Assembly: GCA_905221615.1 (NCBI GenBank)
Contig: CAJNDT010003446.1
Coordinates: 1,706,800-1,770,799, forward strand
Reading direction: 5' to 3'
Length of the DNA stretch: 64,000 nt
Source of the DNA: Symbiodinium sp. CCMP2592
Taxonomy: Eukaryota; Sar; Dinophyceae; Suessiales; Symbiodiniaceae
Within the stretch, counting starts at the first letter, position 1; the number at the start of each line of letters is the position of its first letter. Below the pieces are notes generated by a model, which saw nothing but the letters and a program-made list of their open reading frames with translations, made no database searches and was not told the DNA's origin. Shown here in pieces: positions 47,615 to 59,913 of this stretch. The position numbers and the translations under genes were made by a program.

Positions 47615-49943
47615 GTGCCACAACATTCTATTGAGATTCTACTGTATAGATTGGGAATTGGGGTTACAACGACGGAATTCCAGGAAGCAGTCACCAACAG
47701 CAACAAGACAAACCTCCAGTCAGTGTACACCATCAATCAACGTCAACTGTAGTCAAAACGAGATCGCTGTCCAGCAGAATTCAGCATCAGTCTAAGCTTC
47801 GAGTAGGATGGGTGATCAGCTGTTGACCGGATAGTTCAGGTTGAAGTCAATTTCGCTATAGCAGAGGGCTTGTCGACAGGATGCGTCATGAAGGCGAAGT
47901 TTGTCCTTCGTCGTTGTTATAAGCCACGGACCTTTCTGAAGGGAAGGGGTGGAGACTGTTCCGAAGTTGAGTACCTGTCGAAAGCGCGGATGACAGTATC
48001 CATCCCTCTTCGAAAGCATAGCCACAAGCAGGACAGGAGGCAACAAGCCCTGGTGAGCACCAGGTCGCCACCACCTCGTGCTTTCACACCGCTGAGCGAT
48101 ACCGCTCCCCTCATTTTAGGCAGGAGCCTCAGCCTCTTTTCGAAATTCCATTGTGTTGTGTGGTTTCGGGTCCTTGGTGTGGTGTGAAAGATTCCTCCGC
48201 CTTCCTGAAATTTGCAGAGGCCGCACTTCCCCAGAGCCACCGCGGTGCCACAGTGCAAGCATCTTGGCTGCAGAAGCCTCTTCCTTTTGGATAATGCTCC
48301 TATTTACTTCCTTCATTCCTGGCCTAGCTTAATGTCACCGCAGACCTCCAGCGACGAGCCTGAGGTGGTGACTATTGCGCCTCATCGCGACCGCCATGGC
48401 GTCGGCGTGTGCAGCACAGGCCTGCTGCTGGTCCTACCCACTCACACCATCAGCAGCACGAACAATAGATACGACAGGCAACACGCAGGACTACGAATAA
48501 GTTAACCGCATCTCTAGCAGCAGTTGAGCATCTGAAGTCTCAGACTGACGTGCTGAGCAGTCGCGGAGGAAGAATCTTGCAGAGGAGCATCAGCGTGGCC
48601 CGGCCATCAAGTTGGGAGGGATTGATAACTGATGCAGGTGGTGTATAAAGATCTTGCGTTTGAGAAGCCGACCCAAGGTGAGATCAGCACGAAAATTGCT
48701 GAGCTGGCCAAAAGGAAAGAGCCACAATATCCAGATGGGCTTGATTCCGACGGTCTGAGTGTTTTGTCTGAATCTGGTAGCAGCATAGCTGTCAGTGCTG
48801 GCTCCAGCAAGCGCAGGCACGGTTTGCAACACTGCTCCACAGTGGCAGGAGTACCATACTGCGGCCAGGGCGGACAATACTGCAGAGTCGAGGGGTGATG
48901 ACAGAGGGGGGAATAACTTGCACGACAGTCTTGGCAGTCTTGGCAACTCTGAATTGAACTGACGAGAGAGACTCTGGTTGTCATCACTATCATCACCCTA
49001 CCTAGCACGATCACCATGATCCATCATGGTCATGATTGTGTGTATGTGCAATGACTCGTTCTTGTCCTTGCTCGCATCGTCTGCGTAACTGACCTCGAGC
49101 CGGCCGCCCCAGATGGACCTGAAGTCTGTTCTTGGCACATGTGAGAGGTTGATGAGCCAAGGTTCATGAGCCCTGAGAGGCAAATCGAAATTTCTGCATC
49201 TAGAAGCCAAAAATATGTCGAGATGTAGTGCACCGTAGTCTACTAACTGTATAACAGAAGTGATGAATTAGAGGACCTGCGGGCTATGCAGACTTCAGCT
49301 GACAGTGAGAGCTCAAACCCCAAAGCCTCGCCTGGCAAGAGTGACACCAATAAAGGCAATAAGCATACCCCTGAGGTTGCCTGTTTCGAGGCTACACCGC
49401 TTCTGTCCTGAAGGACTGCTTCACCCATGTCTATGTTTCAAGAGAAGTCGGTATCAAGGTTTCCGGGTATCCGGCAGTCGCAATTGGCCTGGATGCAAAA
49501 ATGTTTCAGGTTTGAGGCTGCATACAGCCTTGTGTAGGGATTGGGAGTTCAGGGTACAAGGATTGATTGCATACGGGTTCGGTAGATTACTTCTGATGGC
49601 ACAACTTCTGCAAGCTGTTGCTGTGGCTGAGCGGAACTCCTGCCTGCAGACACAGCGGACGGCGCATCCAATGAGAAAGGCTGCCTGGTCATTCGTGCCT
49701 CCAGGCATGCATTCAAAAATCAGTATCGGAGTCTTGCAACAAGTCACTGGTGCGTGGCTGCATGCCTATCACGTTCGTGATGGTGACGTGAATATCCTCG
49801 GTCCTGCGCTGAACTGCTTTCGGGCCGACTTGTATGCCTTCAGTGTGGCTGCTTCCGGACCTCCGCAGGCAAGTCCATCCATCCACCCATACCTCAGCAA
49901 GACCTGACTCAAGCATGGGTGCTAGCTACTATGGAGCAAGATA
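47615..49943. other. stretch without a supportable gene
   Basis: A frame at 49305-49907 stays open for 200 codons but shows no domain or compositional support. A short frame near 48632 (containing YKDLAFEKPTQGEISTKIAE) is unrecognised. Confidence 0.4.
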
Positions 49944-50088
49944 CCATAGGGGCCCAAATATTTTTAAATACTACATACTATTTTGGTGGTTCCTTATTGC
50001 ATTTGTAATATAGCGTAACCCAGGTTCCTTATTGCATTTGTATTTTAACGTAACCCAAAACCCAATCTAATTATTAAGGTCCCTATAT
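49944..50088. mobile_element. MITE-like element, family J (copy 3) with internal 35-bp duplication
   Basis: The ends CCATAGGGGCCC and AATTATTAAGGTCCCTATA are inverted family J termini. Inside, a 35-base unit beginning GGTTCCTTATTGCATTTGTA is tandemly duplicated (49988-50022 and 50023-50057) with a few changes. Confidence 0.6.
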
Positions 50089-50812
50089 TGCATGCTGCAT
50101 ATTGCCACATTCGGCAGCCTCATCCCCTCCATGCGGCTTCCGCCGTAGAGCACCCGAGCCCCGAAGGCTCTGGGCAGCCTCGAGAGAAAACCTCCTTTCT
50201 AAATGGAGAACGTTAGCAAAGCCGACTGCCCTGGATCAAGTTTAAAGGGGGCAGAGCAATCTTGAAGGTCAACATTGTATTTTCAGCTGTTTCAGGTAGT
50301 TCGGAAGCCCGACAGCTGCGCATCTCAGGTACAGGGCCAGGGCATCTCCACAGCCAGATGTGCCGAGTTCTGACAACGTTGCGCCGATCTTCCACCGCCA
50401 TAAAGAGCAGTTTGACCTTTTTCAGCTCATTCTCAGAGAACCAGTTCCAGGAGTAGTTCCTGTCCACTTGCAGGTTCAGAGCTTTGACTTTCGCTCTTCA
50501 GAGTGGTTAATTTGGCTAAGGGAGAAGCGTGGTACGTGCCGGCGCCTGGAGCCATCGAAGCCACGCTCTCCACCGATTGCTGGTGACTTGGCTGAGGGCA
50601 TTTTCGGACGCCTAATAAGAGCAGCAGCGAGCCGAGCTTGACACTTGGTCTTCAGCCTTCGAACAGAGGTTTGCCTCCAAGAAGAATGCAGTCCTCAACG
50701 CAGCCGCCAAGGGGAGACAGCTCGGGACCCGGGACCGGGCACCGCAATGTACCACAGCATTGATATGCACACAAATATTTAAGGATATATGCATAAGTAC
50801 ATTACCAAATAG

Positions 50813-50851
<39 letters not shown>

Positions 50852-50916
50852 GTATATTATATGTATATGCATATGTTCGAACAGGTTCATACATGTACTT
50901 ATGTGTACATTCATAC

Positions 50917-50948
<32 letters not shown>

Positions 50949-51397
50949 ATATACATCTGTATATAGAATGTGTACATTTACGGGTATGTATGCGCATGTG
51001 TTAATGTATGTGTAAATGTGACTGTGAGTGTGTGGTTGCGTTTGTGTAGTTACTTACTTGCCCACATACATGCTGCGAACTTCAATCCTCGATCCTGGTT
51101 CAAGCAACGAGTAAGGGTAATGTTCCTACGGACCCTGCTACCGCACATATCCACTAGTACTTTAAGTAATGTTTAAGTTTCAGATATACATATACATATA
51201 CATATATATATATATACATCGAGAAACTATTCTAACTTAGGATGCGCAACTTGAGGCTTTGAGCCGGCTCCTGCAGCGCCTTGGCAGCTTGAGAAGGCCA
51301 CCTCTGGTCGCCACGAAAGCATCGCAAATAACAAGAATAACAGCGTAGGAGCCAGCATCATAATACGTTTCATGCTCGAACAGTGGGTTGCACGCAG
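50089..51397. other. gene-free stretch with three (TA)n arrays
   Basis: TA runs at about 50817-50849, 50916-50939 and 51186-51216, with TACATA/CATATA-rich sequence between them. No supportable gene. Confidence 0.6.
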
Positions 51398-51770
51398 CAG
51401 CAGCAGGAGGAGGAGGAGGAGGAGGAGGGGGAGGAGGGGGAGGAGGGGGAGGAGGGGGAGGAGGAGGAGGAGGAGGAGCAGCAGTAGTAGTAGTAGTAGT
51501 AGTCGTGGTGGTAGTGGTAGTGGTAGTAGTAGTAGTAGCAGCAGCAGCAGTAGTAGTAGTAGTAGTAGTGGTAGTAGTAGTAGCAGTAGTGGTAGTGGTA
51601 ATAGTGGTGGTAGTAGTAGCAGCAGCAGAGATAGCAGTAGTAGCCGTTGTAATGGTAGTGGTAGTTGTAGTGGCAGTGGCAGTTGTCGTAGTCGTAGCAG
51701 TAGCAGCCAGTAGCAGTAGCAGTAGCAGTAGCAGTAGCAGTAGCAGCAGCAGCAGTCGTTGTCGTTGCCG
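51398..51770. repeat. 370-bp trinucleotide array (GGA, then GTA/GCA)
   Basis: An opening GGAGGA/GGGGGA block (51406-51478) passes into GTA/GCA/GTG units. Open frames on both strands (poly-Gly/Val, poly-Ser, poly-Thr/Pro) are produced by the repeat. Confidence 0.95.
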
Positions 51771-54700
51771 TCGTCCCCGAGTCCCCAACTCCCCTTCTGC
51801 CATCTAAGGAATCCTTCTGTTTGATGCCTTTACCGGTCATCCAAGACTTCGACATGCCTCCCTCTCCAGATTCAAAGGACAGCCGGGTTCCGATCGCAGG
51901 CCAGAAACAGGAAGGCAACGCGAGAAGCAGAGCCGTTGTTCGGATGCTTACTGTCAGCTTTCAATCCGTGTATCTCAGCTTCTGGTGCCATTCATGAGTC
52001 ATGCTCTGCCAGGAAACCCAGCTGAAGACCGCAGCGCTCACAAGGTTCCACTGCAGTCTTTCTTGTTCCCCCAGTTGACGCGTCGAATTTCCAGGGCCCC
52101 TTCGCACACACTCGGAGTTGTTTCCGCTCCACATCACAGTCACGGCATCCTTTGGAGACTTTGCTTTCCTGAGCCACCACCTCCTGCACTGCAACGCAAG
52201 ACTATGTATCCGTGTGCATCTGGACAGAGCAGCTGATCCGAACTCTGAGCCGCAAAACCGGTGCAGGCAAGCGAGCCGGGAGTCAACAGGTTCACGAGTC
52301 GAAGAAGGTGCCTTCGTCTTAACATGAAGGTCAGTGCAGCTTTGACTGCAGATCTTTTGCAATGAGTTTTGCGTTTGCCTTTAGGTTGGGAAGAGTTGCT
52401 GGTGCTTTGTTCTGCAGCATTTCCTGGAGGAGATACCGACATCAACGATAGGGCACCGCAGCTCGCGCGTGCCAAGACGGTGAGTCAGGGACAAGGGAGC
52501 AAGAACGCTTCGAGTGCACCCGTGGCTCGGCTTCGTGAGTTCAGCACACTTGTGCTTTTTCAAGCAAACGTTTAAAGTTACGTGTTTCCGCGGTTGCCGC
52601 GACATGCATGCTCATTGCTGCTACCCCGTTGATTGAGCACTCAAGGAAGATGTCGAGGCTTTCGAGGACGCGGTAGTCTTGAAGTTTCATATTAGGCACT
52701 TGCTTCCATTTGGGTTTTCAGGTTGTTTTGGGGCAGTTTGTCTTGTTCGTAGCTTGGTCCTTCACAGGCTACCTGCTTCCGAGGCTAATTTAAACTCAAT
52801 GCTGCTAGGCTTAAATTGCTTTTCTTCCCTTTGCTTGGTGCTTTGCCGCGCTGACTGGCCCTTGTCACATGTTGCTGCCACTGGCGTCGCGTGGTCAGCA
52901 TTTGGGCAGTGGCAGCGCAATGTAACTTTGACTGTGGGCTTCATCATCAACACCATATTCAAATCATGGAGACTTGCAGGGAAACAGCACACTCGCCACC
53001 ATTTCTCTCTTGTGTGTGGTTGTTCTCCGCTTCCTTCTACTTGCCGCTGTAGTCGTGATTCGTGTGCATATACCTCATTGTGCTTGCTTCTGCACGCCCC
53101 TCAGGCAACGAGTCGACAAGTCGTTCTTATCCCCACTGAGGTGCAAGACAACATAAGAAACTTCACACACTGGACTGGAGCGAGCATCGGTAGCTGTGGC
53201 AAGCAGCACTTGTGATGCCGATTACGAACACTGCTGCGACTGCTACTAACTACTCCTGTAGTGAGTTCCTGTAGTACTACTACTGCTACTAAATTTCGAA
53301 GCTGAGCGCAAGGAGCCTGGATCTGGAACGCCTCCATCCTCCAAGGAGCCGTCAAGGGGGGGTTTCTATAAGTTCAGCGGCCAAGTAGTAGGTTTTAGGG
53401 GTTGTTTTGCTAGTAAAAAGAAGTTTGACATCATGAACACTGGAGTTTTCTTGACTGAGGGGGGATCTGGCATAGCAACATGGTTCTGCTGACATCGCTG
53501 TCCCTTTGCTTTCCAGTCTTGTTACGGCCCGTGTGTGCCTATAGACCCTAAACCGCGAGTGTTGAAAGCCCTTACTTTGAGCGCCGAAACAGTAAACGCT
53601 AAACTGCCCGCCTGTGAGATGCGCCCTGCGCCCCGTGGAGGTCGCGTTCAGGAGACAGGGGAGCAAAAGCGAGCTCCAAATAGAGCAGCAGGCGTGGACC
53701 GGGGTAACTTCGGGCTTGGGGGAAAGCGTAGGTTTAGCCTAAATTCGTGACTCCTATATATTTAGTAATATTTGGTCTTGTAACAGCGGGTTTGCCCTCA
53801 TGTTGTAAAATAGGCTCTGGTTTCGAGCTGCAGAAAGGGTTGGGTTCGGGAACAGTTCTGTGAACTTCGGAGCTTTGTGCTGTGGGCTTCGGCTGGGAGA
53901 CTTGCGTCGGCACGTCAAAACTTAGCAAGTCGAAACTCAAGTATGTCAAGCAAGCAGGCAGGCGCAGACGCAAGCCGGCCCTTCAGCTAGCACAGGCTTC
54001 TGGTACTGGTTTGGCCCCTGTCGGGGCTTGTTCCACCTGCCTTGTGCAGCAAAGCTGCGGCGATGCAAGGTACATCAACCCTGCTGGAACTAGCTTCTAG
54101 TGTTGTATGAAACACTAGACGCCTATTTTGCGAAACACTAGTTTTCGGCAGGTCAAAACTTTGCATCTGACTGTGCGTTTTGCTTGCAAAGACAGAGCTG
54201 GCTGGCATTCTGTGTGCTTCCGAACCCTGAACCTAGGGCTGTTTCAGGCTCAGTGAAGTTCTGGGGACAACCGTTTCTCAGGAGAAGGGATTGGAGGTCT
54301 TCTACCGATTGGCCGAGTCCAACAAGGCGCGGAGCTCTTCAGTCACGGGCTGTTGTTTTGGTAGCTTCTTATGAAGGCTGGGCAGCCATCCAGTGTCAGT
54401 GGAGGTGACACCCTAAACCCCTACCTTACCCCGCGGTGTCGGAAGTTCAAAGGAGCTTCAGATCCTTCATCGCGGTCTCCCAGAGTCGTCTTCAGACCTT
54501 GCCTGGACTTGTGGGACTGTATGCGTCAAAACCCAATCCCTGCAGTCAAGCATGCGCCAAGAGGCGGCCAGAAGTTTGCTCATAACCCCAGTTTTAGTGC
54601 ACTGATTAAATCTCAAATCCTAAGGCCCGTCTACAACCCTTGTGAAACCCGAGAGTACCCTGGAAAAACTAAAACCTTTGCGTTTTTTCTCATGTTGGCC

Positions 54701-54885
54701 AAGGAGCTGCATCACTCTGAGCTTCCCAGGGCACTGCGGATGTGCCTTGGTACAGCCTTCGTAGTAGGTTGAGGTTCAGTGGCATATTTCTCTCATAGCA
54801 GTGGTGTGGAAGCTAAGACTATAGTGGCAGAGAATCGGGGGGCTCTAATTAGTGCCCTAAATAGTGTGACGTCGTAGCAGCAGCT
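51771..54885. other. stretch without a supportable gene
   Basis: Frames such as 52679-53215 and 54371-54772 show no recognisable domain. A short palindrome-like pair CTAGTGTTGTATGAAACACTAG lies near 54100. Confidence 0.45.
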
Positions 54886-55198
54886 CTACCAGTCGTCGTA
54901 GTAGTTGCAGTAGTAGTAGTAGTAGTAGTAGTAGTAGGAGGAGGAGGAGGAGGAGTAGTAGTAGTCGTAGTGGTAGTCGTAGTAGTAGTAGTAGTAGTAG
55001 TAGCAGTAGTACTAGTACTAGTACTAGTACTAGTACTAGTACTCGTACTAGTAGTAGTACTAGTACTAGTACTAGTACTAGTACTAGTACTACTACTAGT
55101 CGTAGTAGGAGAAGTCGTAGTCGTTGTCGTAGTAGGAGTCGGAGTAGTAGCAGTCGTAGTCGGAATAGGAGTAGGAGCAGCAGTGCAGTCGCTCTAGT
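54886..55198. repeat. GTA trinucleotide array with embedded (ACTAGT)n
   Basis: GTA/GGA units at 54900-55008 lead into tandem ACTAGT hexamers at about 55009-55100, then GTC/GTA/GGA units. ACTAGT is its own reverse complement, so the centre is a tandem array of palindromes. Confidence 0.95.
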
Positions 55199-56963
55199 AC
55201 TAATACCAACATATGTTCGTACCCGTGCTTAGCAGAATTTTTGCGAGACAGGGCAGAATATTTGTGTCACACAAAGACTGAGACTGCATCTCGTGACGCA
55301 CACCCCGCTGTAGTCAGGATGGGGTACATGCAGCCCAATGACGCTTGGATCACGGACCTCCTGCGCGCAGCTATGCTCAACCGACATGATAACTTTAGAA
55401 TCGGAGGAGGGCCCTCTCGCCATCGTGAGCAGGGGTAGGAGGTCAGGGAGCAGGCAAGACCTGGATCGCAAGACAATCAATGGCAGAGGGACGGTGACGA
55501 AGAAAGAGTGTGAATAACCCGCCAGTCTAAAGTCTTACACACATGTAGGGAAGGTTACCGGGCAAGGATATCTCGACGAACAAGAGTCCGTCAGCTCGGA
55601 AGCACCGGGACACTGAGGCCATCACGAGCTTCAACACTGTCCAAGTCAATGAGTTCCTATCGCTCGTACACGGATATGCAAGGGGCCGAGCTGCTGTGAC
55701 GAGTCCTGTTGAATCTGCGGCAGGGATGAACAGAGTTGCGTGACTGTTCTGCTCTGCGCGGTCTTAAGCTGGAACAAGCACAAAGTCGACGGTGTAGCAT
55801 CCTCTGCGATTAGCAGAAGCCAAGCTGCCACGGAATCAAGTCGCCTCCACCCTGTTTGTCACGAATCGATGTGAGCGAAAGGCGCAGCGGCATCATGATC
55901 AACGCGCCGCAACCTTCGCCAAGTACGAGGTAGGGCTCTGCACTGAGAGAGCACTCATGGCCGTTGTCCAGGCTCGCGACAGCGTGATTGCGCGGTATTG
56001 TGCTGGATACTGGGGGAATTGCCTTCGCATTGTACAAGTAAGTAGTGCCTTCAGATCACTTCGTATCGCCTGGTGGTGTCGAGAGGCTCGATTCGGCTTG
56101 ATTCTAAAGACGATCGTAGCGCCTGCTGCCGCCGAACTGTGCTGATCACGGGGCTTCGCGCCGAACACCGACTGAGGGAATTCACCCAAATCATTTTCAT
56201 CCCACGCACCTCATCTTCAATTGCCCTGAGGATGGTCACGGGCACATGAGCCGCGAGGGGCTGCAGAAGGCCGATAGGAACAGATTTGCTTTCCAAGCCC
56301 CCGCAAGTTACCAGTTCTACTGAGTCCGAGATATGGGCGAGGCACATTAGTAGGGCAGAACTTTGCATGAAGATCAGTGGGCTTTCTCGGTGATCCACAT
56401 GTCCGGCCCAGCTGGAGCAGCGCTCATGCTGTTTTTGTTTGTAGAAGTCACTCAGTATTCCGCGGCACGCACAATTCAGGCCAGTCGAGACTTCGGCATC
56501 GAGCTTCTGTGCCCTCGCTGGACTTTGGCATACGTTGAGAAATTGGGCTTCCGCCACTAGATGTCAGCAGCTCGCAGCGAAGTCTTGAGGCACTCACACA
56601 TCACACCAACCAAGACCAAGAGTTGGTCAACAAAGTGTCAACAACAAGCCCAACATTGGCCATGTTTCATGGGCCACACGGGGCATGTAATATCCTGCTC
56701 GCAGGCTATCTCTGCAGCCCTGACCCAGAGACATCGCGAATTGCACCTGGATCCCTGGTTTTACGATCGCGGCATGACTGAGGCCGTATGTGGTTGAAGA
56801 GGTGGTGGCCGAGGTGAGTCAGGCCAGGCATTCTTAGTTCCTGCCGCATTCCTCTGTTCCTCATTCTTCTGGGCAGATCTGTGGCATTGCATGTCCTGTG
56901 GCGAAACGTTCTTGTTCAAGACGGAAGCACTTCCGCAAATTTCCCCACGCCGTCGTCCATGCC
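55199..56963. other. stretch without a supportable gene
   Basis: No frame with recognisable features. Upstream flank of K+ channel paralogue 2. Confidence 0.45.
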
Positions 56964-59033
56964 ATGCCTGCCACTCTTCCTGGACAGATGGTTGTAACTG
57001 ACGCCTCGCAGGATGTTGCAGATTTCCATGTGGCCCTGCCGAAGCGCCCAGCTCCTGTCATAACATCCCTGTCAGAGGTGGATGTTAAGCTGGATAAGCT
57101 TGCGGAGAAGCTGGACGTTTGTATCAAGGAGTTGTCCAACTTAAGGCTTCCACAGAGACCTCGCGAGATGGATTCCGGGCACCTCAGAGCTCCCGAGACG
57201 AGTAATGCCCAGCTCACCCCGCGAAGCCAGGTCAGCTCTGTTCGGATGGTTGCCGACGACGTAACTTTGTCACAGTTGGGTAACATTTTGCATGTTTATG
57301 AGTACTTAAACCCAATAAAGAACATAAATTTAGATTTTCAGTCTTATCCCAACCATGAACTAGGTAAGATTGCCCATTTCGGCAAACGTGCCTCGATTCA
57401 CCAGCACGGATGAGTCTGAAGTGGAATCCTTTACCCAATCATTTTCCATGGCTCCGATGGCTCCGGCGGAGGGCGTGAAGCCGGCAGCAGCATCTCGCAC
57501 TAGGCCACGACGTGTTGCTGCTAATCTTCAGACAGCATGGCAAGCTCACGCGAAGTCAATCTCTGGTGGTGGTGCAGGGGACATGGAGCCAATTATGCGG
57601 TTGGTTTACCGGAGCAGGACGGAGCATGTTTGGGAGTTTCTAGATGATCCACAGTCCAGTATCTGGGCTTGGTGGACCTGGTCGCTTTTGAGAGTCCTGG
57701 TCCTGCTGTCCGTATGCACACCATATCTGCAAGAGAGGCAGCCAGTGTTGACTTTGGTTCTGGATACATGCTTTGATACTGTCTTCATGGTAGAGTTTCT
57801 GAGCCGGCTGGTATCTACACCATCGAAGCGGACTTATCTCAAGGATCCTTTGAATTGGGCAGACATCGTGTCGGCACTGGGACTACCGCTTCGAGGAGTG
57901 ACCGGCTTTGCCGTTCTGGCATATCCTCCATCAACGGCGCTTGAGATAGTCTTGGTGTTTTTCCTGCCCCTGGTCCGGTTGCTGAAGCTACTACGGTATT
58001 TCGAGTCCTTCAGGCTTCTTCTGGATGCATGCAAAAACTCCATGGAGGCGGTGCCCTTCCTAGCCTACATGGCGGCAGTCATCACCTTGTCATCGGCGAC
58101 CGTCATCTATTTGGTGGAACCCCGAAGCCGGATACCAAGCATGCCGCATTCTGTCTGGCTTGCCCTCGTAACCATGACGACGGTGGGCTATGGGGACTTC
58201 TTCCCGGTGACTTTCTGGGGATATGTTACGGTATCTGTGCTGACATGCGCCAGTGTGCTGTTTTTGGCTTTGCCGGTTGCTTGGGCATCATGCGCTGGCA
58301 AGTCTTGACATGTTTTTTGGTAGCTTGTTGCACAAACTTTCCGAAGCCCTAATAAGAATTGGTCTGATTGAGCTGGGTGCTGGGAGGTTGGAATCATCGG
58401 AAACGAGTTCTGGAACGTCTGGGAAAGTCGAAACGAAGTGCTTCTGGTGACACGCGTCCGCCGTGCTTTGCACAAGTGGGGCTATGCGGCCAAAGACGTG
58501 AAAGTACTGTTTCACTATGTGGCGATTTGGCTGAACCGCATCAACATGCATCAACTAGAGCAGTACCACTTAGACCTTGCTTCTTCTTCTTGGGCTGGCC
58601 GTCCGCACTATGTAGATGTATGTAGTGAACCTAACCCTCACTCCAAGCCGATCAGGATCAGGATGGTAACGGTACGCTGGACCTGGCTGAGTTTTTGGAG
58701 CTTGTGCGCCAGATGCGTGTCCTGGCGTGAGTTCGTGGCGTTTCTGGTTTCCCGACACGTAAAAAAAGTGGAAGTAAGCATATATCGCACTTTGCGGGTG
58801 CTTAAAAGGCCGACTCAGGTATTGGCATAAGTGCAGAGAATGCGTTCAAGATTTTCACGATCTTCGACGATGACAATAGCGGCACGATCGATTGTGCCGA
58901 ATTCTTACGGCACATTTTCCCTGAGGAGTATGTCGAAAAGCAGCAGGAGCAGTCCCAATCCCTGCGCAAGTCCCAAGCCCATGTCAGTCTTGCACTCCAC
59001 CAACTGGAGACCATGCATACTGACAAGTCTTGA
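56964..59033 (+). CDS. voltage-gated K+ channel with EF-hands, paralogue 2 (5 exons)
   Basis: Proposed exons are 56964-57230, 57364-58275, 58387-58521, 58656 to about 58719, and about 58822-59033, giving about 529 residues. The start aligns with the paralogues: MPATLPGQ versus MSIPGQ and MSVPGQ. S4 has R294, K297 and R300; the pore has TVGYGDFFP from T362; S6 joins across an intron as LP|VGIIGNEF. EF loop 1 (439-450, DQDGNGTLDLAE) and loop 2 (about 475-486, DDDNSGTIDCAE) are both canonical. Introns 57231-57363 (GT...AG) and 58276-58386 (GT...AG) and 58522-58655 (GC...AG) are all phase 0. The fourth, about 58720-58821, has no consensus pair that keeps the frame; the best protein join (RVGISAEN) needs non-consensus ends. 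If that join is not made, the second EF-hand would be lost, so a recent defect is an alternative. Without splicing, the gene would look like a pseudogene; the precise restoration of paralogue sequence argues for real introns. Confidence 0.8.
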
Positions 59034-59913
59034 TGCCTGATGCGACTTGTTACGGACGAATTATGTTTTTTGCCCCAGCGTGGTGGATCATGTCCCACTG
59101 CTTGTGTTTAGGTCTGTCTTGACAAGAGGTCTTGGAGTCAAATGTGCTCGGTGTCCATTATGGATGCGATCGTTCGAAGACGAGTCTGCGAGATCGTTAA
59201 ACAGCGAATCATGCTTTGCTTTGTGCCGCAAGCTGTTGTTGTATTCCAATGGCACCTCCAATACTTCCTTTAGTCAAGCAGTTAATGTCACACGCAAACG
59301 AAGCGGCGGCGTTGACCGCTCAGTTTGTACAGCGTCGCGCATTCTTCTCATAGAGCGCTGTGAGCCGCGCCTGTCAAACAGGCAACGGTCATTCCGCACA
59401 AATGGTAAGAATAATACTGACTAGAACAGAAGTTGTCATCATCATAGCTACACCAATCATTACAACAGTTGGTCTTGTCATATCAGTAGAAGTGTTATGA
59501 TTATGATCGTGGTGCTAGATTCCCAGATAGGTCGAGGCTGGCATCAGCAGCCCTGCGGCCCTCTCAGAACTTCATCGGAGAAAAGAACGGTGATTTGCGT
59601 TTACATGGGGTGCCTTTTACAAAACGTTCTGCCGATTCTGCCACCCCCGCTATGGGTATATTATATTCTGTAGCCTACCGATGTTGGCCTATGAACAAAC
59701 CCTACTGCCACGATGTAAACATAGCATAGCGATCCATAGCCAGGTAACTGGGCTTCTGCAGTTAGCGGTCTCGCGATGTCGATCGCAGGGCAGTCCGCTG
59801 GACACCGACAAAGACAGTGATGTAAATGTTGGTCCAAGCACGGCTTTTCAGGTAGGTTCTCCTCTTCGAAGGCCTTGCTTTCTCCGGCCCTGTGACGTTG
59901 GTGGGCCGGAGAA
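59034..59913. other. intergenic stretch between K+ channel paralogues 2 and 3
   Basis: About 880 bases between the stop of paralogue 2 and the ATG of paralogue 3, the shortest intergenic gap in the window. No extra gene is visible. Confidence 0.6.

Noticed and set aside
51237-51918. Long poly-Gly/Val, poly-Ser, poly-Thr/Pro and poly-Tyr/Cys frames on both strands
   Set aside because: They are produced by the trinucleotide array, which keeps several frames open at once; the same holds for 29156-29844 and 54970-55197.
57370-58308. Reading K+ channel paralogue 2 as a truncated pseudogene
   Set aside because: Removing short segments with GT/GC...AG ends restores the paralogue sequence exactly in phase at three places, so introns explain the breaks better than decay. 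The fourth junction remains uncertain.
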